Assembly (NCBI RefSeq): GCF_000003605.2
Contig: NW_003144301.1
Span: 8,281 to 20,251 of the forward strand
Direction of reading: 5' to 3'
Length of the DNA: 11,971 nucleotides
Source of the DNA: Saccoglossus kowalevskii
Taxonomy: Eukaryota > Hemichordata > Enteropneusta > Harrimaniidae
The notes below the pieces were generated by a model that worked only from the letters and a program-made list of their open reading frames with translations, ran no database searches and was not told the DNA's origin. Made by a program: the position numbers and the translations under genes. Each line of letters begins with the position of its first letter. Position 1 is the stretch's first letter. Positions 1-10,400 of the stretch are shown here, piece after piece.

Positions 1-154
1 TTACCCTGCATGACAATCCCTCGTATGAATTCCTTACAAAATTGTTAATTTTGTGTAGTATCCCATAATGTTTCATAAGCTTCCACAGTGTTGGTCGGTT
101 AACGCTATCAAATGCCTTTTCATAATCAATGAAATTAACATAAAGGGAAGATTT
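1..154 (-). mobile_element. LINE (non-LTR retrotransposon) reverse transcriptase fragment
   Basis: The complement of 2-154 is open for 51 codons and reads SSLYVNFIDYEKAFDSVNRP, then a segment with LWKLMKHYGI and a final SYEGLSCRV. The FIDYEKAFD stretch (101-133) is RT motif A, with the first catalytic aspartate in the FxDxxKAFD pattern of non-LTR retrotransposon polymerases. The frame stays open to the left edge, so more of the RT is outside the window. On its 5' side homology stops abruptly near 154 and an in-frame stop follows, so the copy is 5'-truncated or rearranged. It lies in the same orientation as ARFRP1. The clade (RTE-, L2- or CR1-like) cannot be set from 51 residues. Confidence 0.85.
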
Positions 155-1352
155 ACATAATACTACAGTTCAATAACACAGCCAGTCACACAAAATCCAT
201 CAAAAGGGAACTGCAAGTCGTATAATGCCGAAACAGTACTATGATTTCACAACTTTCGAAATACGTTTGCTTTTATCGATGTCCACTGTACACCAGTAAA
301 TGTCTTCCCATTCAGAAATTCGTAACACATAATTCAAGTGATGGTATAACAAAATAACTCATTTGTAAATTCAATCCATCGAAAAAATCTAAAAAAACAT
401 TTTCATAAACACTTTTTAGTATATAAATACACTTTGAAAAGAAACAAGATTCATAAACATAAATCTATTTGAATACATTCGCACTACAAATTACACAATA
501 CTTATTTTCTAATGGCGTTTCTTCACACCACAAATAATCGCCACCATGACTAGATAAATGGCAAGCGGTCAAAAATCATGGCAAGACAGTGACAGACATC
601 TGGAATACTTTACATTGATTACATGATTGTTTTACAGCCATGACAGGTCAATGTTGATCCCACCAAAGACACACTTGTGTTCAAACACATCTCCACTTTG
701 TCTCCTCATTAGCATATTTAAAATAAGCCCGTCTCCACTTTATCTCCTCTATATATAGCATATTTACAGTAAACAATAAATGCCTTTAGACAGACAAGCT
801 GAATGACTGATTATGATACACGATTGTTTTACAGGATGTTAGTGTGCCACTGTCAAATTACTATGGGCACAGGGGTAGGAAAATTGTAGTTACTAGTTCA
901 TTTACATTAATTTTGTTTTTGTCTAAATGGCCAGCCAAACATAAATCACGCTGCACCAACAGTGAAAGTGATTAGCATATGACACCAGTTTGACCCCACA
1001 AAGACGCACTTGTCTTTATCAAGGCTCATACAGACAACGCCACACCACGCCACGCCATGTCTGGAAGACTTCACTGTTTCTTCGTGGGTAAAAGAGGGGT
1101 GACAGAATGATGCACAGGAAAACATACAAAGTAAACTTGTTTCATTGTTATTCATTGCGAAAAACAAATCGCAATTTAAATGTCTCAATTACTGTCAGTG
1201 AATTAAAAGAGGGCTTGAATTGATAAGAGGATTACGGTAGCACAACAAATGAAATAATAATAGGTTAATAAGTTAAATCCAAAAATAAACAAGTAATTGT
1301 TAATGTATTTCATATATGGTAATTTCAGCTGGAGTTGAGAATAATAACTTAC
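155..1352 (-). other. ARFRP1 intron following exon 4 (incomplete)
   Basis: It begins with the gtaagt donor at 1352-1347 and runs off the left edge. I found no continuation of the GTPase coding sequence. Contents are degenerate repeats at 620-1020 and the LINE fragment at the edge. An 80-codon open frame on the minus strand (946-1188) overlaps these repeats and resembles nothing. Confidence 0.7.
654..1016. repeat. Degenerate direct repeats in ARFRP1 intron
   Basis: A segment at 654-677 (core CAAAGACACACTTGT) recurs in diverged form at 991-1013 (core CAAAGACGCACTTGT). Within it, a unit built on TCTCCACTTTGTCTCCTC and AGCATATTTA at 689-720 is repeated at 731-766, a spacing of about 42 bp. The word GATTGTTTTACAG also occurs twice (625-637 and 822-834). 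The pattern suggests an old, diverged dispersed repeat. I cannot name the family. Confidence 0.5.
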
Positions 1353-1434
1353 CAAATGCTCTCCATGAATCTTCAAGCCGAGTTTCATCAGTAGCATCCA
1401 CTACAAATATGACACCATGGGATTCAGCATAATA
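1353..1434 (-). CDS. ARFRP1: ARFRP1 coding exon 4 (residues 89-116)
   Basis: Twenty-seven codons plus one base, starting YYAESHGVIFVVDATDETRL and ending SWRAF. The acceptor is atttgttag|TAT and the donor is G|gtaagt at 1352-1347. It encodes the strand and helix following switch II, with the hydrophobic GVIFVVD core that precedes the guanine-specificity loop. The phase-1 end expects a codon completed in an exon left of the window, probably Glu by comparison with the family. No candidate for that next exon was found between 1 and 1352. Confidence 0.93.
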
Positions 1435-4400
1435 CTAACAAATAATTAAATAAACCTATCATGAGTTGTAAATATGACTATCAAAAACAATCAATTACTG
1501 AGATATTTGTATTCTGTGTTATGATAGGTATGTAAGCTGCTAAAAGCTATCCAGATCAGAACAAGTTAAGTTTTGTTTTGACATGGGCCTCTCCTGGAAT
1601 AGTTTACTAACATGATTATGATCATTTTTCATAATCAGGCACACTAATTATCAAAAATGAAATTCATGTATGATGTTGCATAGATCTAATTTAATTTGAC
1701 ATGTCATAAAGTTATTATTAAATTCAAATAAAATAGAAATAGAATATAGTTTAAAATTGTTTTGTTGATGTGTTTGTGACATTGTTGTACTTACTTTATG
1801 CCATAATGACTGTAATTCTTCTTGACCTCCTAAATCCCAAAACATCAATCTCACTGATCCAATATCAATCTTACCAACTATAAACAAAATTACACAACAG
1901 AGATGTATCATCATTTCAGACTGGGTGAGATAGCAGTCTCTAACACAACACAACAATACAATGATTGAATTGACAGTTGTCCAGCACAACCATATTTTGT
2001 CATGGAGCAACCAAATATGAAAACAGATTACCCCATTAAGACAATCATGAAAATGAATACAAGAATCTGATGACAATATTACATGATCCAATGTATTAAT
2101 ATCAAAATAATATAGACTCAAATGCTAGAAAATGCTCCAATGTGAAGTGAATTCAATATTCTCTATCTTAACTGAAAAACTAGCATACAAGCAAAAGGTG
2201 TTTATTAATTAATATGCAAGTTAACATACACAGTTTAATTCAATAGTGTTATACATTCAATGGTCACCATTTTGTTGAAATCGTTCGCTAATATAGGAAA
2301 TAACACATACAATTTTCAGTGACAGAGGGTTAAAGAGAGACTTAGCTTCTCAAAATGTTGACATATTTGACATTTCGTCCATGCCCCCTGATAAAGTTAT
2401 CATCTTGTCATCCCTGAGATTCGTTTAACAAAATTAGATTTCAATAGATGGCGCCCTCTGGAGACAGATGCAACAATGCAACCATCTTTTTCCACAGGCA
2501 AATTAGGTAATTGTTATAAATGTAAATAAACACAAAACTAATTAGAACACCCACCAACCCACCCAGTATTCACATTTTCCCGTATAATAACGCTCTGACA
2601 TATAAGTTAAACCCAACATGGACAATCCTAACACTAGATACCGGTACACTACCCCCCCCCCCCCCCAAATACATATACTAGTGGTTTGTTAGAATAATCT
2701 AGACGCAATCAATAATTCAAAATTATGCAACTGAGAATTATGTCAAACTAATTATTTTTTGCATAAAATGAGTGTGAATTAAAGGACATAAATTTAACTC
2801 ATTTTTTTTTGAACACTGCAAATTAAAACAGAATACATTAATAATTATATTGTTTTTTCAATGAATAAGATGACTTTGCAATTTTCAAATTGACACCATT
2901 AATGGTTAAGTGTCAACCCCTCCCCCCAAAAAAATAATCCTTGGCAATGCTCACTGAATTGAGTCAGTTGATAGGTATTAACCTGATATTTTTTTATGGT
3001 ACTTGAAAGCATTTTTCATTTCTGATTCCAGTGTTGTCATGTAATTGTTAACTATTGACATTAATACTGTTTCACTTCATGGATATTGCCCTGAACACAA
3101 TTTATATTAATTAATGTTATTTTAATGTTGTACTGCATGGCTTATGTGATAAATTGCTCAACTCTATATTCTATTATTAATCAATGAAAACACACAACGA
3201 TGTGTATAACAAGACTGACAGTTTTCAAAGATGACAGTGGGAGTTAACTAGACTGCACCAGAACTCTTATTAATTCAAGGGTTTCAGCCTATAATGTTTA
3301 GGATTGGAAAAGGATTTCTTGTATTAGATTAGTTTGATTAATGTGCTATGGGTCCCTAGTAGACTGCATTGGGAGTATGAGGGCATGCAATAAGTAATGC
3401 CCCTGACCCACTTCCAGTTGTCTGATCTAGATGAAATTTTGCATGTGTCATGATTTACATCTCTATGGGTTATGTTGCACAAAACAGCTCTGAACTAATT
3501 GTGGTTTCTGATTTACAGGTGTTTGAACTGAGTCAGGTGTGAAATGGAGCCAGTTGAATGTCGCGCAGTGATCCGGTTTTTGTATTTGAAAGGACGCACA
3601 CCAAAGGAGACTTTTGATGAAATGAAAGAAACTTATGATGCCCCATCATATGACCTTGTAAAACGCTAGCATCGTGAATTCAAACATGGCTGGAAGTCTG
3701 TGAAAGCAGCTCCCAGACCTGGTCGTCCCTCTTCTGCCATTGATGAGGCATCTGTCCGTCAAGTTGAGGCAGCCATTTTGGAAGAATGACGCATTACTGT
3801 TCGTCAAATAGCCCAAGAGGTCAAGATTAGTACAGAGTCTGTCGAAACTATCATTCATGACCACTTGCATACTAGTATGCATAAGGTGTCTGCCAGATGG
3901 ATTCCAGGGTTGCTCACACCGTTAATGAAAGACTGATTGCACAGGATGAAACTCAGTCAATGCAGTGGAAGCACTTGGACTCACCACCTCCAAAGAAGGC
4001 AAGGGTGCAGCCCTCCGCTGGCAAGGTCATGCTCACAGTCTTCCGGGACCAGGACGGAGTAGTGATGACAGATTTCCTGGCAAAGGGTACCACAATTACA
4101 GGAGCCTATTACGCTTCACTTTTGATGAAATTAAGAGAAGCTATCAAAATCAAGAGGTAGGGCAAGATCAGCAAAGGTAACCTCCTGCAGGACAACGCTC
4201 TAGTCCACAACTCGCATGTCGCCAGATCAGAGCATGGGCGTGTGGCTATGAAATCCTCCCCCATCCCCCTTACTCTCCTGACCTTGCACCCTCTGACTTT
4301 CATCTCTTCCCAGCCATGAAGTTGTTTTTGAAAGGAAAGCGTTTCCCAGATGCTGCAGCCTTGATTTCTTGATTTACAATGTGGTTGGAGGACCAGCCTG

Positions 4401-7400
4401 GGGTGTTCTACAAAAACGGTGTCCAGAGCTACATCAAACGATGGGAGAAATGCATAACTCTTAGTGGTTCCTATGTAGAGAAAGACTAATAACTGTGCCA
4501 AGTTTAAATAATTTCCTGCTATGGGAAATGGGTCAGGGGCATTACTTATTGAACGCTCCTTGTATTCTGAAATTCTCAGGGGTGACCATCTGGGCATTTT
4601 CACCATCTGGCAACTATCACGGTGAAAACAAAGGCCAAAACTCTCAAAAAATGTTACTTTGAAATAATTGTTCAGTGTGACAAGACCACCCCTTGCATGT
4701 GCAACATATATGATTTTGGTTGTTTTGGTCGAATTTAGCTATTTTCACCAGCTCTTCGATTAGCATTAACAGCAGCTCGCACAGGGCCTATAGAAATACA
4801 TGGTACAGTGGTGCGTGTCTTAGCAACATGGAATGTCTTGAATCCCAACCGAGGATACTTTTGTTATCGGTAGTCAGGAGAGGGAATTCCAATGAGAGTA
4901 GATTTTATATTGCTCCCATTTGGGTCTTTCCAGTTGTCCTGGTAATAACCTTTTGCTTTGCGACTAACTTTGCTTTAGTTAAGAAATAACTTGCCATGTT
5001 GTACATGGGTCATCTGTTGTGAAAACTTTTCATCTTGAACACATATTGACATTTACGTGAGATATTTTGTGTGTTGTGGCGCCCTCTACAGTCAATCAAA
5101 AACAGATAACAGGAGAATACTGTTTGTTGGTATTGTTGGTTAGTCTGTGAAATCAGTAATGAATATACACCTATATTGTGGTACATATAAATGGGTAGAT
5201 CGGTTACTGTGGAGTTTTCTTATAGTGACAGAGGCATGATAAATGTTCACCATTTTGTAGTTTTGTTATCATTATAGGACCTTTTGAGGTTAGTAATTAA
5301 AAGTCAATATTCAAATTATATTTATGGTTGTTTAACTATGAACCAGAAGCTGTTTTTTAAATGTTCTATGTTTCAATTGCTACCTTGAGCTCACTAAATT
5401 GACCTGCTATCAAGTATATTTGGTCTTTTAGCCTATTACAACTTATATATTATTATACTTATTTATACATCTAGCACATTCATAACACATTCAAATATAC
5501 GATAAACAATGTCACAAACATTTACGATTCACAGGTTATTGACGTCACATCCTAACACTTTCACTTTTATTTGTTTACGATTATATATTCGGACAAACAT
5601 ATTTCTTCAAAAAAATTAAAGAAACTAGGTATACTGCATTATCACAGCTGGAATGCATTTTGATGTCAGGAATTTGACATCATGTTGTGACACTTTTTTT
5701 GTAAACTAGTTGTCAGACACAGAAAGATATTTAGAACACAAATCGACCAAATTCAAGATACATGTATTATGCATTTCATTTCTCCTAGCCAGCAACACCA
5801 TAACTTCAATTTCAATGAATATTTTTCCATAACAAATTATAAATGAATTGCAGAAGAGGATTGAAATAAATTGGAAACACATGTACATGAATATAACTTG
5901 TGGAGAGTTTTAATATGGAAATCTGAATTCCATCCAGGTTTATAAACTACTAAGCATAGTTGTTAAAATAGTATTGACACAAAAATATTTATTAATTTCA
6001 ATGGCAGTTCAATCCAATCAACGAGCACAGTGTTCAATGACATTATTTTAAAATGTTTAAATATTATTTCATTGGCCAATAGTTTCAGTTTTAATTGTGA
6101 AATTTATAAATATTTATAAAAATGAAAGGTATGGGTTTGATGTATAACAGGACACTTACTATTCAATCCTACTGTGGTTGTTATTTTGCTGAGTGACAAG
6201 CCTTTGTAGTTTCTGTTGAACTGTGTCTTTGTCTGCTCCAGAAATGTCTACAGAGATAATGACAACTTAATATCTTATATGACATGATGAAAGATGACAT
6301 TTTAAACGTTTTACAAAGAAGGTTTTATGTGTGATGGCTGACAGTTAGAAAGTGAAATGTTACTGTATGTAGAGATAAGAAAAAATTAGATTAGGACTTT
6401 AAATAAATTAGTTATATAGGATTTGGGTAAGGGGGTTGTTGTATGCAGAATATTATTATTATTTTTTTTTAAATCTGGGACAAAAATGGTTAATGTACTT
6501 ATTGAAAACAAATGTTTTAGCAAGGGTAGATGAAAATGAATCATTTCTAATGCTAATTTTCTACACAATTCTTGTGAATAGTGCTGCACACTATGATTAC
6601 TTGCTCCCATTCAGTGATGAAATCCGTGCAGTTTCAACTGTAATGGGATTCGGTTACTGACTTATAAAGAGCTCACACATTAAAACATACCATAATTATT
6701 ACACCTTGTCCATTGTGAATATTGGCTGAGATAGCTCTGCTATTAGCAATGCACATTTCAATTAAGAACTGAAGATATCATTAGAAAATGAACAAATCTA
6801 AGAGAGGTCTACCTGAGGTATCATATGTATAGTATCAAAGCAATCGGAATTGAAAATATCACTTTTTACCAAAAATTACAAAAATATTCATCAAAATTGG
6901 AGAATTAAAAATATCATCACGAAATGAACAAAATTAAGAGAGGTCCACATGTACTACCTATATGTATAATATCAAAGCAATTGGACCTGCTGTTTTTAAC
7001 AAGAAGTCGAAAATATCACTTTTTACCACAAATGACAAAAATAGAGAATTTGAGATTTTGACATGAAATGAACAAATCTAAGAAAGAACCATCGACGACG
7101 ACAGACAATCATTAATATGAACAGCTCCGCTGTGTCGACTTTGTCATGCATTGCGGAAGTATATTGCATCAATATAGAAGTTGCAGCATGATTTGATGGC
7201 ATTGATTTTGCTGCATAACAACGAATGTCAACTAATGTTTTTGTAATTACTGATTACATTATTTTATCAACAATGTTTACAATCAATTGACATGGAAATA
7301 AATTTCACTATTTCTCATTTATAAATGTAAGCTAAGGAAGATGTATGCATTTCCACACATACTGACATTGAAAATGGCACATTTTGGAACGTAAGTATAT

Positions 7401-10400
7401 TACTTATTAGTTAATACCTAAAATCCAAAGTGACAAATGCTCACTGATTCAATTATTTCATAATTCAGCATAGCCTCACTAGACATTTATAACTACATTT
7501 AATTAACTACTGAAGTGGTCATGCACAATACTAAAATCAAAGCATGTGATCTTCTGACATTTGATTAGATATCGATCACACATCATCATAGATTGGAAAG
7601 AATAATCTAGAAAGTTAGTTATCAAATTTAAGATATATAGTTTTGTTTATAGTAATATAGCTGGAATATAACCATGTCAGGAATATGATTTTTTAACATA
7701 AAAATGATTGACATTTGTATCTGATCATCAAACAAGTACTTGTCCATATTGAGAGATATTGCTCTGAAACAGCATTCAAAATCAGCCATTTTGAATACAT
7801 GTATATATATAACATGATGTATAACGAATATATAAAATTTGAACATAATCAGTCAAAGCATTTAAGAGACATGGCTTTTAATGGCTCATTAAAACAAAAT
7901 GGCCACCAGTCAGCCATTTTGAATCCAATCTGAAAAATAAAATGGTGTGCATCAGAAACCTGTAATGTCCAATGTATGTTATAAGTTTGAACAAAATCCA
8001 TCCATAAATGCAAGAAATGCTTGATATTTGAGGATTTTTTTAGCACAAAAATAGCCACCATTTGGCCACTTTGAAAAGGATCGTCAAACCAATATATCCG
8101 TATATCTATGACATGATGTATAATGAATATTAACAAGCAGCCGGTCGGCTGAGGTAGCTCCACTGTTAGCAATGCACATTTCAATTAAAAAACAGAAGAT
8201 ATCATTAGAAAATGAACAATATTTTCAACAAGAAGTCAAAAACATCACTTTTCACCAACAATGACGAAAATTTTCATCAAAATTAGCTAATTAAAAATAT
8301 CACCATGAAATTAACAAATCTGAAAGAGGTTCACATATAGTACCTATATATGTAATATCAAAGTAATTGGACTTGCGGATTTTAACAAGAAGTCGAAAAT
8401 ATCACTTTTTACCAAAAATGGCAAAAATATTCACCAAATTTAGAGAATTAAAGATATCATTACAAAATGAACAAATCTGAGAGAAGTCCACATGTAGTAC
8501 CTATATATGTAATATCAAAGCAATTGGACTTGCAGTTTTTAACAAGAAGTCGAAAATGTCACTTTTTACCAAAAATGACAAAAATATTCACCAAAATTAA
8601 AGATATCATTACAAAATGAACAAATCTGAGAGAGGTTCACATGTAGTGCTTATATATGTAATATCAAAGCAATTTGACTTGCGGTTTTTAACAAGAAGTC
8701 GAAAATGTCACTTTTTACCAAAAATGACAAAAATATTCACCAAAATTAGAGAATTGAAGATATCAACATGAAATTGAAAGATATCAACAAACCTAAGAGA
8801 GGTCTACCCATGGTACATATACACTAAGTATCAAAGCATTCAGGCTAGTAGTTTTCAAGAAGTCGAAAAAGTAAAACATTGACACGGATGACAGACGTCA
8901 GACGACGTCGGACAATCACTCATATGATAAGCTCCGCTCGACAAAGTCGACAGCGGAGCTAAAAATTTGAACATATTCAGTCAGACATACGAGTCTAGAA
9001 GCTCATTCAGTAAAACAAAATGCTGCTAGACAGCTATTTTGAATCCGATCTGAAAAATAAATGATGTGCATCAGAAACCTGTAATGTCTAATATATGTAC
9101 CAAGTTTGAACGAAATCCATCCATAAATGCCAGAAACACTTGATATTTGATGATTTTTTAGCACAAAAATGGCCACCATTCAGCCATTTTGAATAGGATC
9201 ATCAAACCAATATCTCTATCTATGACATGATGTATAATGAATATTTAAAATTAGAACATAATCAGTGAAAGCAAGTCAGACATATGGCATGAGAACCACA
9301 TTCATTTGTTGAATCTAATCTGAAAAACAAAATGATGTGCATCAAGGTCCTATAATGTCAACGTATATACCAATTTTGAACAAAATCCATCTGTAAACAG
9401 CTGAAAAATACTTGATTTTGATGATTTCTAGCACAAAAATGGTCGCCATTTGGCCATCTTGAATAAGATCGTGAAACAAATTGACGTGCATATGTATAAT
9501 ATCATGTATGATGTATGTGTGAAGTTTGATTGTGATTGGTCCAGGCATTTCTAAGATACAGGTCCAGACGCACACATGCACGCACGCATGGACACATGGA
9601 GGTCAAAACATAAGTCCCCGTTTTCGAACTACCGGTACGTCCGAACAGGGACTAATAATGAAATTATAAACATAAATGCATTGGATAAGTGTTTTAATTG
9701 AATTCACTATTATCTCGACAACCCAAAATAGCTGGTGGGCGGGCATATTAGCATAAATTTGCATTTTAATTTGCATATCATTTACATACAACATTCTAGC
9801 ATTTATGTCATGAACTGCAATACACACTAAGTTATTTACTATTCTTTTTTTTAATTTAATTGAAACATGTTACAATCTTTTGAAATACAATTAGATTGGT
9901 CAATATCATTATTTACGAAAGTTTGAAATCGGTGATTTATACGTTCTCAAATTATTCTGCGTTCATGAAATGCAATTCGAGTAATGAAGAGCAAGTACAA
10001 AACATAGTTGAGTTCTAGTGTAGAAAATATACGAGGTGATTTGTCCCCAAAGCCAAAACGAACAATTTGTCAAAATAAAACCCATAACATATTTATTTGT
10101 GGCATCAGTACTCACCCGTGCCGACGGACAATACATTAACGCATGTACAGTCATGACACGTTGTGTTTTCACTCGTTGTTTTGAAATTCAAGAAAAAATG
10201 CTAGCAATCTGCTGCTATGTTCTCGAAAGATTCAACATAAAAAATTGATAAATTGAAAAAAGTAAGTGGAAAAGATAACTAAAATATGTATTCAATTGCC
10301 AATTATAAATACTCGCGGTAAACTAATCCGGCAGCCATGTTTGGTGTTTTTTACCGCTTTCCGAATTCAGTACACAAACACCCAGAATGCGCTGTTCCCC

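Larger units (their letters stand above)
3378..4562 (+). mobile_element. Tc1/mariner-superfamily element, mariner (DD34D) type
   Basis: A complete but inactive element of 1185 bp. Terminal inverted repeats are at 3378-3415 and 4524-4562; both contain CAATAAGTAATGCCCCTGAC and differ at a few outer positions with one 1-bp length difference. The element is flanked on both sides by TA (3376-3377 and 4563-4564), the mariner target duplication. It encloses the remains of one transposase gene. It sits in the intron between exons 2 and 3 of ARFRP1, on the opposite strand. The length is a little under the usual 1.3 kb, which agrees with the internal deletion seen in the transposase. Confidence 0.94.
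1878..6159 (-). other. ARFRP1 intron between coding exons 2 and 3 (4282 bp)
   Basis: A GT-AG intron from gtaagt (6159-6154) to tatag (ending 1878). It contains the antisense mariner copy at 3378-4562, a C15 tract at 2652-2666, two CTCF-like words at 2451 and 5079, and a perfect CRE palindrome at 5540-5547. The stretches 2000-3370 and 4570-6150 are otherwise AT-rich unique sequence in which I see no coding or RNA gene. Confidence 0.85.
7775..9653 (+). mobile_element. Family B hairpin-ended tandem-core element, split by family A copy 2
   Basis: A non-coding composite of about 275-bp units. Each unit holds two related half-units with CAAAATGGCCACC and GCCATTTTGAAT words, and includes GTGCATCAGAAACCTGTAATG, GAACAAAATCCATCC and GACATGATGTATAATGAATAT. 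Copies of GCCATTTTGAAT-like words are at 7785, 7913, 8065, then (after the insertion) 9033, 9183, about 9305 and 9453. The right end has a purine/pyrimidine-rich CACACATGCACGCACGCATGG stretch (about 9570-9600), then a terminal hairpin at 9613-9653. The left boundary is blurred; similarity fades left of about 7775. I infer a second Helentron/pearl-like family. Confidence 0.68.

Noticed and set aside
946-1188. 80-codon minus-strand open frame as the next ARFRP1 exon
   Set aside because: It lacks the expected VPVLVLANKQD-type sequence and overlaps degenerate repeats.
4109-4606. 165-codon open frame on the minus strand
   Set aside because: It lies antisense across the mariner transposase and its right TIR, and the sense strand explains the sequence fully.
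4720-4989. 89-codon plus-strand open frame with a hydrophobic C-terminal segment
   Set aside because: No recognisable family, no supporting splice or codon signal, and the length is compatible with chance in intronic DNA.
8141-8170. Possible tRNA-derived SINE head (GGTAGCTCCACTGTTAGC)
   Set aside because: It resembles an A box only loosely, there is no B box, and the element ends in a hairpin, not a poly-A or simple tail.
7849-8184. 111-codon minus-strand open frame, with KMADWWPF- and MVAIFVLK-like stretches
   Set aside because: It is built from the repeated AAAATGGCCACC and GCCATTTTGAAT words of family B and crosses the family A insertion point, so it cannot be an ancestral gene.
8227-8853. 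Regularly spaced repeats that might suggest a CRISPR array
   Set aside because: The whole 157-bp unit is repeated, with no unique spacers, and the context is a spliced animal gene.
10036-10248. 70-codon plus-strand open frame overlapping a minus-strand one (9963-10172)
   Set aside because: Both frames are short, open on both strands and resemble nothing.
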